Origin: Trifolium pratense
Taxonomy: Eukaryota; Streptophyta; Magnoliopsida; Fabales; Fabaceae
NCBI RefSeq assembly: GCF_020283565.1
Contig: NC_060060.1
Span: 37,758,001 to 37,822,000, forward strand
Direction: 5' to 3'
Length of the DNA stretch: 64,000 nt
Positions 1-11,145 of this stretch are shown here, piece by piece. Position numbers and translations under genes: made by a program. The notes under the pieces were generated by a model, which was not told where the DNA came from, made no database searches, and was given only the letters and a program-made list of their open reading frames with translations. Within the stretch, counting starts at the first letter, position 1, and each line of letters starts with the position of its first letter.

Positions 1-840
1 AAACTTTCCTTTGTGGACATAAGATTTTGGCTAGAGGCATAGATATTTCGGGATATGGAGGCATAGATGAAAACTTCGATCTGAAATAACCAATGAAAGG
101 AATCGAAGTCATCTACAGTGTTCAAGGAGCATGTCGTTGGGCTTTATGAACCAAAAGACAGTGAGCATCTGTTGGCGCAAAGGTGGGTAACCTTCATATC
201 TATGGTGAGCGGGTGCTTGCGTAAGGTGTTATGGATGGAATCATAATGCAAAATCTAAGGATGAATGGAGCATTTCGCTGAGGGCAGTACATTGAGCATC
301 CAATGTAAGGGCATTCATAATGTCAGGGTTGTTCATGATGAAAGCATGAATGAATGATACACCTTGAGCTCAGGATGTTCCGTAATCGCACTCTTCAAGT
401 GACTGTAGTCTGTAGACTTCTTAACAAATTTATTTAGTATGGAAAGAAGATATTTAAAGGATGAAAATAACCTTCTTAATATTCATCATAATCATTGGTT
501 CTTAAATAGAGCTTATATAATGCAAATACATCAAAGAAAGCATCAAGCTAGGAGTATAGCAAACTTGTGCAAAGTACAGAAGGAATGAAACCTCGCACTA
601 TGGTGTGCAATTCAGGCTTCAGCCACAACAGCAAGGATCTATATTCTTCTTTCAGTGTTATTGATCTGACATTAACTATTTCAACATTCTCACTGGGCGT
701 TCCAATATTGCCTCGAGGGCATTTGCTACGATAGGGGTTGTATCACCATGGCTCCTATCTGTCATAAAGGATCTCAACAACCTTGTTCAGCCTTAACATA
801 TATACATACAATCATCTGTATAGTAATAATTTCCAAAACA
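1..840. other. Left flank without a supported gene
   Basis: No open frame or splice-joined coding region could be supported here. The part from about 600 to 840 is probably the 3' untranslated and downstream region of the minus-strand glyoxalase gene that ends at 841. The first 400 bases are less AT-rich than the DNA around them and read like old coding sequence with many stops, but I could not assign a family. Confidence 0.4.
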
Positions 841-2730
841 CTAGTCATCTATTTGTGTGAACTCTAGGGCATTGGCATCGGGATCACGAGTAAAAATCGC
901 TGGTCTTCCAGAACGGCTAAGTGTGTAGGAAATTCCTAAAAACACAATAGAAAAAGGACAGATAAAATTACATAAAACGGACAATCTCCTTCGGAAAAAC
1001 AAAACCAAAAACTAAAATGCTGCAAATCATGTGTAAAATTGATAGTAGATGAACTAATATCAAATAACAATAGATAAGTTAGCTGTTGGCTAATAACGAA
1101 TAAACTATCCGATTGAATCTGAAATATTTAGTAAAATTACACGTTGATCTAATTGATAAGTGTAAATACACAAAAAATATATCTTTGATTTAATATTCAA
1201 AATTGCTCTACTTTTTTCTTATGAACTTTCACACTATAAATTATCCGCTATAAACGTAACTAGTGGTTTGGCCTTCTCATACATAGCCTAACTATTTATT
1301 TTATTTTAAAGAAAAGAAAGAAGAAGGAATACCAGCTTTATCAAGGATTGCTTTGAGCTTAGAAACATCTCGGATTGCAATACAAGTGTGACGATCTCGA
1401 CCACCATGTTGAGGTCGTCCGGTTAAAGGGTCGGGATTGGGAAGTTCCATCAAGTGGACCATCTCGGATCCTACCCACAACCAAGCACCCCTGTATGGAA
1501 GCTTATCATGTGGCCTTGCTTCATTTATCTTCAGACCTATATTTCATTTAATTGATTAGTACTTCTAGCTAGAACACATTAAAATATAGTTTCAAAGAGC
1601 TGCGGGCATACCTAGAACGTTTTGATAGAAGTCGAGCGATCTTTCTAGATTTTCACATAAAATTCCAACATGGTGAACACTAACAACCCCATAATCTGAA
1701 ATATACCACAAAAAATTATACTAATGGCATTGGAAATATAAGGCAAATAAGGAGCAACTCTCATACAGTGAATAAGAGCCTTCAAATATTTTCATAGGTT
1801 CTCAGCTAACTTAATTTTATAAGCTATTTTTAGTTTATGCAATATTTACTCTTCAGATAGCTTATAAATAATTTTTATACTATAAGGCCTTTGTGAACTG
1901 GTTTATTTGAGCTTACTTACTCGTATAACTATTTGTGAGACTGTTTAGGAGGGCTTATGGAAATAACTTATGATATGTTTTATAAGCACTTATGAAAACA
2001 ACTTAGATGGAAATAGTTGACTTTATTTTATCTTTTAGTATTTTTGTAGAAATTGCTTATACATAAACACTTATATGATAAAAGCTGATGCACTTTGACC
2101 CTATTTAAATAAACAACTTATTTGCAGCTTATAGCATAAGCCCTTATCATGATAAACACTTATGTATAAGCTATTTCTATAGCAAAATATAAAATAAAGC
2201 TAAATTATTTCCGCATAAGCTATAAGCCGTTTTCATAAACTATCTTGAAAAACTTATGAAAATAAGCTGATAAGATATTATGACCATGAGTTTTCTCAAA
2301 CAACTCACATAAGTCAATCCAAACAGACCCTAAATACTAAATGTTTATCTAAACAAATCCTAAAATTCTCAATGAACAAAAACCAGTTAATACCGCTTTG
2401 TTCATCGGAGGAGACTGATTCAGTGTTAATTACATCCCCTTCAACAGCAGTCTGAGCTTTTATTGTGATGCTGGGAGCATTCCATCTCCCATTTTTTACA
2501 CTAACATGATAAACTTTGGATTGCACATTTGTGGATATGGGTGAAAAGCTAACATAATTCAACTGCCACAAAAGAAGTATGATAAAACAATAGATTGATC
2601 AACAATTTAGCAACTTGTGATGATTACTCAAAACACCAGAAGGATAGTAATAATGGAAGATGGTGAATTACAAAATTACCTTTTGGTGCAGAGGATAGAT
2701 AAAGGAAGATACTTTGAGAAGAGAAGCCAT
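841..2730 (-). CDS. Glyoxalase I-like (VOC superfamily) protein, probably plastid-targeted
   Basis: A five-exon gene read on the minus strand: 2730-2680, 2562-2394, 1695-1612, 1536-1333 and 935-841, ending in TAG. All introns are GT-AG and the joined frame gives 200 residues. The first 70 or so residues are rich in Ser, basic and small residues and lack a domain, as expected of a chloroplast transit peptide (inference). From about residue 74 a glyoxalase/VOC domain begins with SVHHVGILCENLERSLDFY and a following NVLGL, then GAWLWVG, HLMELPNPDP, a HGGRDRH segment and FTRDPDANALEFTQ near the C terminus. The His of HHVG, the Glu of MELPN, the His of GRDRH and the Glu of LEF sit where metal ligands lie in this fold. 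Plants have similar single-domain plastid members (Arabidopsis At5g57040 type). Whether it acts on methylglutathione-type adducts is unknown, so a lactoylglutathione lyase name would be too strong. Confidence 0.88.
1785..2340. mobile_element. MITE-like element inside glyoxalase intron 2
   Basis: This stretch fills most of the 698-bp intron between exons 2 and 3 of the glyoxalase gene. It is built from imperfect inverted copies of motifs such as AAGCTTATGAAAATAA and TTATAAGCTATT, and its right edge carries AGTCAATCCAAACAGACCC, a common edge motif of legume non-autonomous elements. The left edge and a target duplication are not clear, so the limits are approximate. Confidence 0.5.
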
Positions 2731-3354
2731 GGCACACCAAGCAAGCAACAATTCATTAATCTATTTGGGTTTGTGATATACCATTAGCATTAGCTTAAGC
2801 TTAAGCTCAGTGTTGATTGGCTAGCAAATTTGAGGGTGTAAACAAGCAATAACCAGTGACCACACAGTTGGGAATGGGGCAATATTATAAAATGAAATAA
2901 AACAATAGAGGTTCATGTGTAAATACGATAGAGTAAAGGGTATATTTCTAAGTTCTAACTTTAATATTAGTTTTGTCTAACACATTAAAGTAACCAAAAA
3001 TAGTACTAAATATTTATAATAAGTATTAAAAAATAATAATTATTTATTAAAAGTTATATATTTAATATAAAATTCACAAGTTTCAATGCAAACTTACTAT
3101 TTTGAATTTCTTAACACGTGCAAAGTTGCGCATGATAGGAAAACGTATAAATTTATAATGTCTAAAAAAAATTAAATTATTAATCCATTAATATCAACAT
3201 AAAATAACTATGCAACCAAAAATTTATTTTTTCTGATATTAGTCTTCTGTTTCTTCGGGAAGTGACTTCGGTAATCAAAAATTTGACCAAAAGATAAGTA
3301 AAATTTGACAAAAAAAATTCCCATTAAAAACTTTTTTTATAAGACATTTCTTAA
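2731..3354. other. Intergenic, upstream of the glyoxalase gene
   Basis: This AT-rich stretch should hold the minus-strand promoter and 5' leader of the glyoxalase gene. No confident core promoter motif, RNA gene or coding region was seen. Confidence 0.4.
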
Positions 3355-4399
3355 ATTTTCAAAAGTAGTTGTTGATGCTATTCATTCTGGGCAAGATGGA
3401 TTATCCGAATTTAGTATTTTGATTTCTCATATTAAAGCTCTGTTTGGCAAAAATAGTTTATGGCTGATAGCTTATGGCTGATGGCTTCTAGCTGATAAGC
3501 TGATTAAAATGTTTGGTAAAATTAGCGGTTCACTTGACTAATAAATGTAAACTGACATAAAATGACATCTTTAATTCAATATTTTTTTTTATCAAATTAA
3601 TATTATTTATGATACTTAAAATTTAATATTTTAAGTTTATTTTATTTTTTTACAATATTTTAAGTTTATTAATTCAATAAATATTTCAAATATTATTATT
3701 AAACTAATTTTTACCAATTTTTATATGCTAATTTTTTTAAAAAAAATTATTTTCATTTCAGTTGATATAGTATAATGGTTAATTATAGTAAGATACGATG
3801 TTTCAAAAAAAATAAACTATAGTAAGGTACGTACCTGTGAATTGATAAAAAAAAATAATACGCTTTAGTCTTCATATTTGAAAATAGATAATAAGGCAAC
3901 GTTAAAACATACTATATACACGTGATTTTTAAAAGAAGCAGCGTTAAAACATGTATTTACTTATTTTATTTTAAATTCTAATGATAATAAATTATAAAGG
4001 GTAAATGTGGATTTTAGTTAAAATAATAAGGGTAAAAGAGGAAGATAAAATGAAAAGCTAGAAGCTATAAGCTCAGAAGCTACTTAAAATAGGCTATGAA
4101 AAGGAAGCTATAAATCAGTAAAATAAGTTATAAGCTCTTTCTAAAAAGAATGTTACCAAACAGGTCTTTTAGCTTATAAGCTATAAGACAAAAGCTAAAA
4201 GTTGGCTTTTTTAACTTGTCAAACAGATCCTAAGTCTTTACTATTGTTGAATAATAACTTTGAGGTCAAGTTTGTAAAGCGGCAAGCAAATATGGTTGCT
4301 CATTCTTTAGCAATGGCAGCTTACTCCATATCTAATTGCTGTGTTTTTAAGTCGATTCATTGTTATATTGATAATTATATGAGTAATGAAATGCATTAA
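3355..4399 (+). pseudogene. LINE RNase H-domain remnant split by a transposon
   Basis: Two pieces of one plus-strand RNase H (RVT_3) domain flank a MITE. The left piece (about 3361-3437) reads VVVDAIHSGQDGLSEFSILI and then SHIKAL. The right piece (about 4222-4399) reads LLLLNNNFEVKFVKRQANMV followed by AHSLAMAAYS. In plant non-LTR retrotransposons these segments are adjacent, and the KRQANMVAHSLA motif is typical of the C-terminal end of the domain. No start codon or upstream reverse transcriptase is present, so this is a dead fragment. Confidence 0.7.
3436..4231. mobile_element. Non-autonomous DNA transposon inserted in the RNase H remnant
   Basis: The ends are inverted: CTCTGTTTGGCAAAAA on the left and TTGTCAAACAGATC on the right. 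Sub-terminal motifs are also inverted (AGCTTATGGCTGATGGCTTC and GATAAGCTGA on the left; AAGCTAGAAGCTATAAGCTC and TTATAAGCTATAAG on the right). The interior is AT-rich and non-coding. Length is about 800 bp. A convincing target duplication was not found, so superfamily is open (hAT-like by terminal sequence). Confidence 0.6.
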
Positions 4400-4867
4400 G
4401 TTTCTTCGGAAAAAAATTATTACAAAACATATCATTATTTATTGACTATTTATCGAAGCTTGTTCGCCCACTCGGTTTGCAAGTACTTTTTGGATTTATC
4501 CTTTGGAAATCCAAACTACACATTGTTGATTCTCCATGTTGACCGAAGCTTCTGACACATTTCCCTCTCTCTATTTCCATCGGTTTTCGTTTCCAAACAA
4601 AAAACGCGTTCGTTGAGAACCAAAAACCAGAAAATTAACACGTTTTTCTTTCCCTAAACACTCACTAATAACACTATTCCCTTACTCGTATCTTCATTTA
4701 TTATTAGTCAAACCTACCGCGTTCACACACACGCTTCCGCAGCTTTCCCCTCACAAATATAAACCAAATTCCTCTTCCACTTTTCTCAACTCACCAAATT
4801 CTTCACCGTTCACACAAACAAAAAGCACTTCTACTTACTATATAATCACTTTTTCAATTTCCCACTT

Positions 4868-6328
4868 ATGGATATCAGCTCCATCAGTTTAGAAGATTAT
4901 TCCTTCTTATTCCCTGAAATGGAACATCAACAACAACAACAACAACAACCAAATATAAACACAACAAAGAAGAGAAATTACCCTGAAGAAATTTCACAAC
5001 AAACTCATTGGTATAGTAACAACAACAATAACAACAGCTTCAACGATACTTCTGCATTAAACGATATTCTCACCTCTCTCATTCATTTCGATAAACAACA
5101 ACTAACTCCAAAACAAGAAATACAATCACAACAACCAACACCTATGAATTCCAATCCAAATTCTAACGAATTTCAATTCGATTTCGAACTCGAAGACTCA
5201 TCATCACCGGCGAAGAAACCGCGTCTAACTGATGCAGCAGCAACTGCAACAGCCACTTCTGGTCCATCCAGACGGTTATGGGTTAAAGACCGTTCAAAAG
5301 ACTGGTGGCAATGGTGTAACAGTCCGGAATGTCCGGAAGAAGAGTTTAGAAGATTCTTTCGTATGAGCAAAGCAACGTTTGAGTTTATTTGTAACGAACT
5401 TGATTCAGCTGTTATGAAGAAAAACACTATGCTCCGTGACGCAATTCCGGTACGGCAGCGTGTGGCGGTTTGTATCTGGAGACTTGCCACCGGGGATGCT
5501 CTTAGAATTGTTTCCAAAAGATTTGGTTTGGGTATATCCACGTGTCATAAGCTCGTTCTTGAGGTTTGTTCTGCAATTAAAAAAGTTCTTATGCCCAAAT
5601 TTATTTCTTGGCCTGATGAGAATAAATTGAATTTAATTAAACAAGAGTTTGAGGGTGTTTCTGGAATTCCAAATGTTGGTGGTTCAATGTATACTACTCA
5701 TATTCCAATAATTGCACCTAAGTCCAATGTGAATTCTTATTTCAACAAGAGACATACTCAGAGGAATCAGAAAACTTCTTACTCTGTTACAGTTCAAGGC
5801 GTGGTTGATACTAAAGGAATTTTCACTGATGTTTCTATTGGCTGGCCTGGTTCTTATCCCGACGATCAAGTTTTCGAGAAATCGGTTATGTATCAGAGAG
5901 TTACCACAGGAAATTTGAACGATGTTTGGGTTGTTGGTAATTCTGGATTTCCTTTAATGGATGGAGTTTTGGTACCTTATAATCATCAGAATCTTACTTG
6001 GACGCAACACGCATTTAACGAGAAAGTTGGCGATATTCAGAAGCTTTGTAAGGATGCATTTGCAAAAGTGAAAGGAAGATGGTCTTGTTTGCAGAAGAGA
6101 ACAGAGGTGAAGATTGAAGATTTGCCTGGTGTTCTTGGTGCTTGTTGTGTTTTGCATAATATTTGTGAGATGAGGAATGAGAAGATGGATCCTGAATGGA
6201 ATTTTGAACTTTTTGATGATGAAATGGTGGCTGAAAATAGTGTTAGATCTGTTACTGCTGTTCAAGCTAGAGATAATATTGCTCATGATTTGTTACATCG
6301 TGGCCGTGCTGGCAATACTTTTTTGTAA
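4868..6328 (+). CDS. ALP1-like protein, domesticated PIF/Harbinger transposase
   Basis: A single intronless frame of 486 residues. The N-terminal 130 residues are low complexity, with Gln and Asn runs and a basic KKRNY stretch, a likely disordered nuclear segment. A helical Myb/HTH-like region follows (about 137-240: RRLWVKDRSKDWWQWCNSPE to ISTCHKLVLEVCSAIKKVL), then the Harbinger DDE_4 nuclease fold (about 265-470). The catalytic acid positions are altered. The usual GxxDxTH is GGSMYTTHI, with Tyr near residue 275 in place of the first Asp. The GDSGYP-type third motif is GNSGFP, with Asn near 358. Only the middle Asp (PDDQVF, about 332) remains. This matches the At5g12010/ALP1 class of host genes, some of which act with Polycomb proteins. 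Long clean frame, missing terminal repeats and a pyrimidine-rich leader (4740-4867) argue for a host gene, not an active transposon. A nuclease activity is unlikely. Confidence 0.9.
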   Translation: MDISSISLEDYSFLFPEMEHQQQQQQQPNINTTKKRNYPEEISQQTHWYSNNNNNNSFNDTSALNDILTSLIHFDKQQLTPKQEIQSQQPTPMNSNPNSNEFQFDFELEDSSSPAKKPRLTDAAATATATSGPSRRLWVKDRSKDWWQWCNSPECPEEEFRRFFRMSKATFEFICNELDSAVMKKNTMLRDAIPVRQRVAVCIWRLATGDALRIVSKRFGLGISTCHKLVLEVCSAIKKVLMPKFISWPDENKLNLIKQEFEGVSGIPNVGGSMYTTHIPIIAPKSNVNSYFNKRHTQRNQKTSYSVTVQGVVDTKGIFTDVSIGWPGSYPDDQVFEKSVMYQRVTTGNLNDVWVVGNSGFPLMDGVLVPYNHQNLTWTQHAFNEKVGDIQKLCKDAFAKVKGRWSCLQKRTEVKIEDLPGVLGACCVLHNICEMRNEKMDPEWNFELFDDEMVAENSVRSVTAVQARDNIAHDLLHRGRAGNTFL

Positions 6329-7014
6329 TCTTTTATTTTGGTTAATTATGTCTTGTTAATTATTGTAGTAGGCATATATTGAGAAGAAGAACAAGATTGT
6401 GTTATTAGTGAGACAGATTTTTTATTCAAACATAAAATGAATGAAACAGTTGAATTTTGTTACAATTTTGTGTTCTATGTGTTGTTACGAGTAGTAAAAT
6501 TGACTTTTAATCTTGTATTGGGGCTGACATGGCTCAGGGTATGTTTGGTTTGAAGTAGGAGATAACAAACATAAAATTAATCCATGTTTTGTTCTGTTGC
6601 ATAGTATTTGACCCTTGAAAGTTGAAACTCTAGCAATCTGTCTCCACATCAAGATTAGTACTCGTGTATGTTTGACTTTTGTCTACTTAGTCTTGTTGGG
6701 ACAAGGCAAAGAGTTAGGGGGCATTTCTTTGAAAGTGGTCAATGAGTTTGGTTCCAAAGATTTGTGTTATGTATGTGCATTTGGAAGTTATATTAAAACA
6801 ACATTGTTAGATAGATCGCAATTTACCATAGTAGGAGAAGCAATCACTTATATACATTAAATGATATCGGTGGTTAATTTAAGATAAGATGAGTTAAATT
6901 ACATGGTTGGAATAGTCTTGAGTCTTGACGGTGAAAGTTAAATAACAGTAAAGTTGTTGGAACAAATATGTTTCTTTTACATTCGCAACCTTAGTCAACT
7001 TTTACCCTTTTTAT
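6329..7014. other. 3' flank of ALP1-like gene
   Basis: This holds the probable 3' untranslated region, with AT-rich stretches after the stop, and then intergenic DNA. A short open frame at 6615-6860 shows no family resemblance and is left out. Nothing else is recognisable. Confidence 0.4.
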
Positions 7015-7840
7015 TTTACAACAGAATAACCCACCGTCTCTCCATTGCTTCCTTTTATAATTCCATCGCAACCGATATGACCACTGTCTCGACAAGATCC
7101 GTCCGTATTTAACCTCACCCACCCCACCGGTGGTGGCTTTCAACTCACAAACACCACCCGTTGTCACGGTTCAACATGTTGTGATGTTTCACGCACAGCC
7201 AAGTTGTAAGCTTTGATACTTTTCATCACCACACTAGCTGGTATATCTCCACAATATAGTGACAAGCCATAGCCCAATAATTTTTCCAATCTACTTCTAT
7301 TCCATCCCACATCTGTACATAGATTCATTGTTATCCATTGCTGCATATTACAAGGAAAAAACCAGCTTCTAGCCTTATCGTGTACCACGTTTAACCACAA
7401 GGGCATCACTAACGGACAGTCTCGCATTACATGTAAAATAGTTTTCGGTACATCTCCGCAATAACCACACATTGCTGAACCCAATCCCATCGTGCTCTTA
7501 TGAGAATTTGTTAGATGCCTCCCATGTGTTCATCAACCAAGTTAAAAATCTTACTCTCTCTGGCACTTGTAAATTCCAGGTCCTTTTCCACTCCAAATCA
7601 TGGTCATCATCATAAGCAAAACCACACAAGTTATTATACATTTCAGCTACTACTATTTTTCTTTCTGCATTTTCCAAACATCATCTCAAATCAACACCAA
7701 CATTGTTACTAGGTGGAGGCAAAGCTGTGATTTTATTAATAATGTATTGTGGCAACTGGCAACCATCCAACTAACAGCTCCATATTCCATAGCCCAACCT
7801 CATCAACTAATGCAGCAACTTCAGCATCTTTTACAGAGGT
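7015..7840 (-). pseudogene. LINE fragment: linker, zf-RVT zinc knuckle and RNase H start
   Basis: Read on the minus strand, about 7830 down to 7614 gives a decayed linker with LVDEVGLWNMELLVGWLPV. From 7613 comes DDHDLEWKRTWNLQVPERVR and FLTWLMNTWEAS. A stop then interrupts, followed at 7490-7164 by the zinc-knuckle segment GLGSAMCGYCGDVPKTILHV MRDCPLVMPLW, and from about 7140 by an RNase H start, PPVGWVRLNTDGSCRDSGHI. Order and motifs are those of the C-terminal half of plant L1-type retrotransposon proteins. Stops and a truncated RNase H domain show it is inactive. Confidence 0.8.
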
Positions 7841-7889
7841 CTTTGTCTATCCAGGCATCATTACACAGTGTCAGAGAAAAACCATAAAC

Positions 7890-7950
7890 AAATCATACAA
7901 GGTCCAAACAAAGCAAATGACTAGACCACCAGCTATGGTAATTTGAAGTT
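7890..7950 (-). pseudogene. C-terminal tail of a second LINE copy
   Basis: On the minus strand, NYHSWWSSHLLCLDLV is followed by a stop. The same ending (CHSWWSSPMLCLGFV, stop) is seen in the LINE copy at 30.2 kb. This lies directly upstream of the 7015-7840 fragment in the same orientation, so two partial LINE copies abut. Confidence 0.55.
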
Positions 7951-8011
7951 AAAGTAACACTCGTCGTCTTCAACCACCTATAAGAAAAAAGTTTGATCTT
8001 GTCCAATTGAT

Positions 8012-8013
<2 letters not shown>

Positions 8014-8102
<89 letters not shown>
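8014..8102. repeat. (AT)n microsatellite
   Basis: About 44 uninterrupted AT dinucleotide units, starting right after GATG AG and ending in ATTTTAATC. A simple repeat of this length is usually polymorphic in plants. Confidence 0.97.
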
Positions 8103-8105
<3 letters not shown>

Positions 8106-8930
8106 AATCTTATAATAAAAATGCTACATATTTAAACATAAAAAAGTAATAACCAATATTTATAAAAGATTTAACAATGTTGTATTATTCGAACCTAATT
8201 CGAATCTAAAAATTCTTATTAAGAAAATAAGACGATAGAATGTATATATTAAGCTATCAACTATTTTTGTCACCATGTTAATGTTTAAACTTACATATTT
8301 TAAAAAAATGAAGAATCTAAGATTTAAATCCAACCCCTCCATCTATATTCACGATAACTATAACATATCAACTAAATTTTTATTTTTATTTTCGGGATCA
8401 TGCTAAATAGTGTCAAAGGTAATTGTTACGAAAAAAAACAAAAGTTTTAACTATAAAAGAATGCTAAACACTGCCCAAAACAATGATTAAGAAAATAAAA
8501 ATGGAAGCAAAAATTTTAAGGAGAAAAGAATACTATTCAAAAAGGTTCAATGACCAGTTTGTTGTTCGCTTACTTTTCATCCACGTGTAATTATGTTAGA
8601 TATCTACTACAAAAAAAATTATTTTTAAAAAATTTTAAGACATTAAATTTTAGTATATGATATTAGTACCGTTTTTATTTCCTTAATTATTGCACACTAG
8701 TATTTAACATTTATCTAAAAATTTGGGAATACATTTTCCAATTAATTTAGACAGTATATGATGATAAATCATAGCACATGTATGTAACACAATGCCAGAT
8801 ATACGGTGTCCAACAACGTTATTACTAAAAAGTCCTCAATGAAATATTATCCTAAGATTCAAAAGAATAGAAAGGAGATGGGTAAAATAGTAATATAAAG
8901 ACAGCCCAAATTCTGCCGATCATTGATCAA
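8103..8930. other. Intergenic AT-rich DNA upstream of the large gene
   Basis: No coding frame, RNA gene or clear transposon is visible. It leads into the leader region of the large plus-strand gene. Confidence 0.4.
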
Positions 8931-8939
8931 AAACACCGT

Positions 8940-11145
8940 ACTCCTCCTTGACGTCCATGGTTTTTCTTCGTACGAATTTGAAGCTATAAAACTCTGCGTC
9001 AGCCAACTCAACGATAACGTTCAATTCCAACGTTTCTTCGATTTTCTCAATCCACGATAAAACCCTCTCATCATTTCAACATTCAAGGTTTTCAATTTTG
9101 AATTTCGCTCTATTTTTTTCCTTTTCAAATTAAATTTCTAGGGTTTTGTTTTTGCCAATTTGTAATGCTTTTACTCTCTCATTAAGGTACTTTGTTATTT
9201 CTTTCTTTTCCTTTTCTGTTGATTCTTCCCCCTAGGGTTTCTTCTTCTTACTCTTTGCTCTAATTTTTTTATTTTATTTTTTAAAAAATCATCCTTTTGA
9301 GTAAATTGAAATGGAACTTGAAAGCAATAGGGTAGAAGATTTATGTACCTGCATCAACTTTCTACAGCATAGGAACTACAAGTTATTTATATTGTTGATA
9401 CTGTGAATGATGATATATTAGATTTAGTATATCACAATTATATTTATTTACTATCAAGTTATCATATTGTGTATTATGAATTGAATAAAGCAAATTATTT
9501 GAGTTCAGTTTGTGCATTAGTTTCTAATGCGTTGTCATTGCTTAATGTGGTAGTAGATAATGGCCATGTTTGTTTCAGATTTTTCAGCAAAAAAATCTAT
9601 TTTTTTTTTTAAAAAAATCACTTTTTTTATTTTACTTGTGTTTGTTTCAGATTTTTTCAAAATTCATTTTAGTAAAAAAATCATTTTTTTCTTCAAAATG
9701 AAAAGCTATTTTCAATAGCTTTCTTCAAAATCTATTTTTTTGTAAATCATTTTCTAAAAAAATAGATTTTTATGATTGTAAACAAACGGAAAATAGCTTT
9801 AGATTTTCTTCAAAATCTCTACAAAAAAATCATTTTTTTTAAAGCTTAAACAAACAGGCCCAATGTATTGAGGTGAGGAAGTAAGTTTACGAGCAAACGA
9901 AGGTGGGTGTGATCTGTGTGTAGGAAACAAAATTTGACATTTATACTGTTAGCTAATTTTCATATAAATTTCGAAATGACAAAGATTTCACTCTGATGTC
10001 AATTGAGTATTTATTTCTATGAAATCACATTTATGTACAATTGATCTAACTTGCATGTACATGAGTTTGCACTGTGACTTGCTTAAAATGTGAGCAAAAT
10101 GTTGACTGATATGGAATTGGAAAAGTTTTTACATGGTTATGTAATTCACCTTTTGCCATTTATGTAATTCACCTTCTTACATTAAGTTTTCCCTGTTCAA
10201 TAATTTGCAGCTTCAAAAGATACTTACATTTATAAAAGTGTTGCGAAAGGAAGACATATGCTATAAAGACTTGAGGTAAGAAGTATATTACAGCTTAATA
10301 ATTTCATTCCTGATTCTTCCCCTCAGAATATATTTGGTATGCGGATAGGAAGGAATGGAACAGTTTATTTCTTCTGTTCTCCTTGGTTGTACCTTCTTAA
10401 TTGAATCAAAATGTCCAGTTATTTTTTTTATACTTTGCACCCAATGTTGAATCCTGTTTTAGTTCTAAAATAATAAAATGTACCAGATATAGACTGGAAC
10501 CCACATTTTTCATTTCATATTGGCGTATCTTGTGTACCAAGCACCAACTTTACTTTAGTATAGTTCATTCAGTTGAAATTGAGATAGTTAAAGTCATTTA
10601 GGAGAACGTTCGTCTGCTGCTTGGACTTTTTGTCATTAGTCTTGTGTGTATGTTATTAAAATGAGATTTTGTTTTGTGGATATTTTTTGTTTTTGTTTGA
10701 GGTGCTATACTATATGGAGCAATGATATATTAGTGATATAAGAATGAGGATCTAGTCCTGTATAAAGCAGATATACATATCATGTAATTTAATCCAGCTT
10801 TTTTGAGATTTATCATGTTGATGGAAGTTAAGGATTTATAATTTTTTAAGGTGTCCATTTTAAGTAGCTTTGTACGAGAATAGTGGTGCTGATACTGTTA
10901 GATACTTATACAAATTTTGACATTTATGTGGTCTTCTAATCTTTGGAAATAGTATATATGGCGAATATATTTAGTGTGTTAATTGAGTTTGACTTTTCTA
11001 TTATTACTTTGACCATTCAGATACTTTTTCCAATTGTTCTCTTGTTATTTAGATCTATCCTTTATGTGCTTCTGTTCTGCAATTTTGTCATGCACCAATC
11101 TCTGGTCTGTATTTTTTAATTGAAGGATGTTTTGGAACTAGTGCA
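8940..11145 (+). promoter_or_regulatory. Leader region with 5' UTR introns of the large gene
   Basis: A pyrimidine-rich stretch at about 8985-9088 (ending TTCAACATTCAAG before GTTTTC) looks like a first untranslated exon. A second candidate untranslated exon lies at about 10211-10275, between TTTGCAG and GTAAGAAG. A third begins near 11126 after TTAATTGAAG and carries the start codon at 11146. These exons are inferred from splice signals only; RNA reads would be needed to fix them. Confidence 0.45.
9560..9865. mobile_element. MITE in the 5' UTR intron
   Basis: The ends are inverted (GGCCATGTTTGTTTCAG on the left, TTAAACAAACAGGCCC on the right). Between them are many inverted A/T runs built on AAAAAAATC and its complement, able to fold into a long hairpin. 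No coding content. The target duplication is unclear. Confidence 0.6.

Noticed and set aside
5173..5541. 122-codon minus-strand frame within the ALP1-like gene
   Set aside because: It is a shadow of the plus-strand coding sequence.
6615..6860. 81-codon open frame after the ALP1-like gene
   Set aside because: No domain, no codon bias distinct from background, and it lies in the 3' flank.
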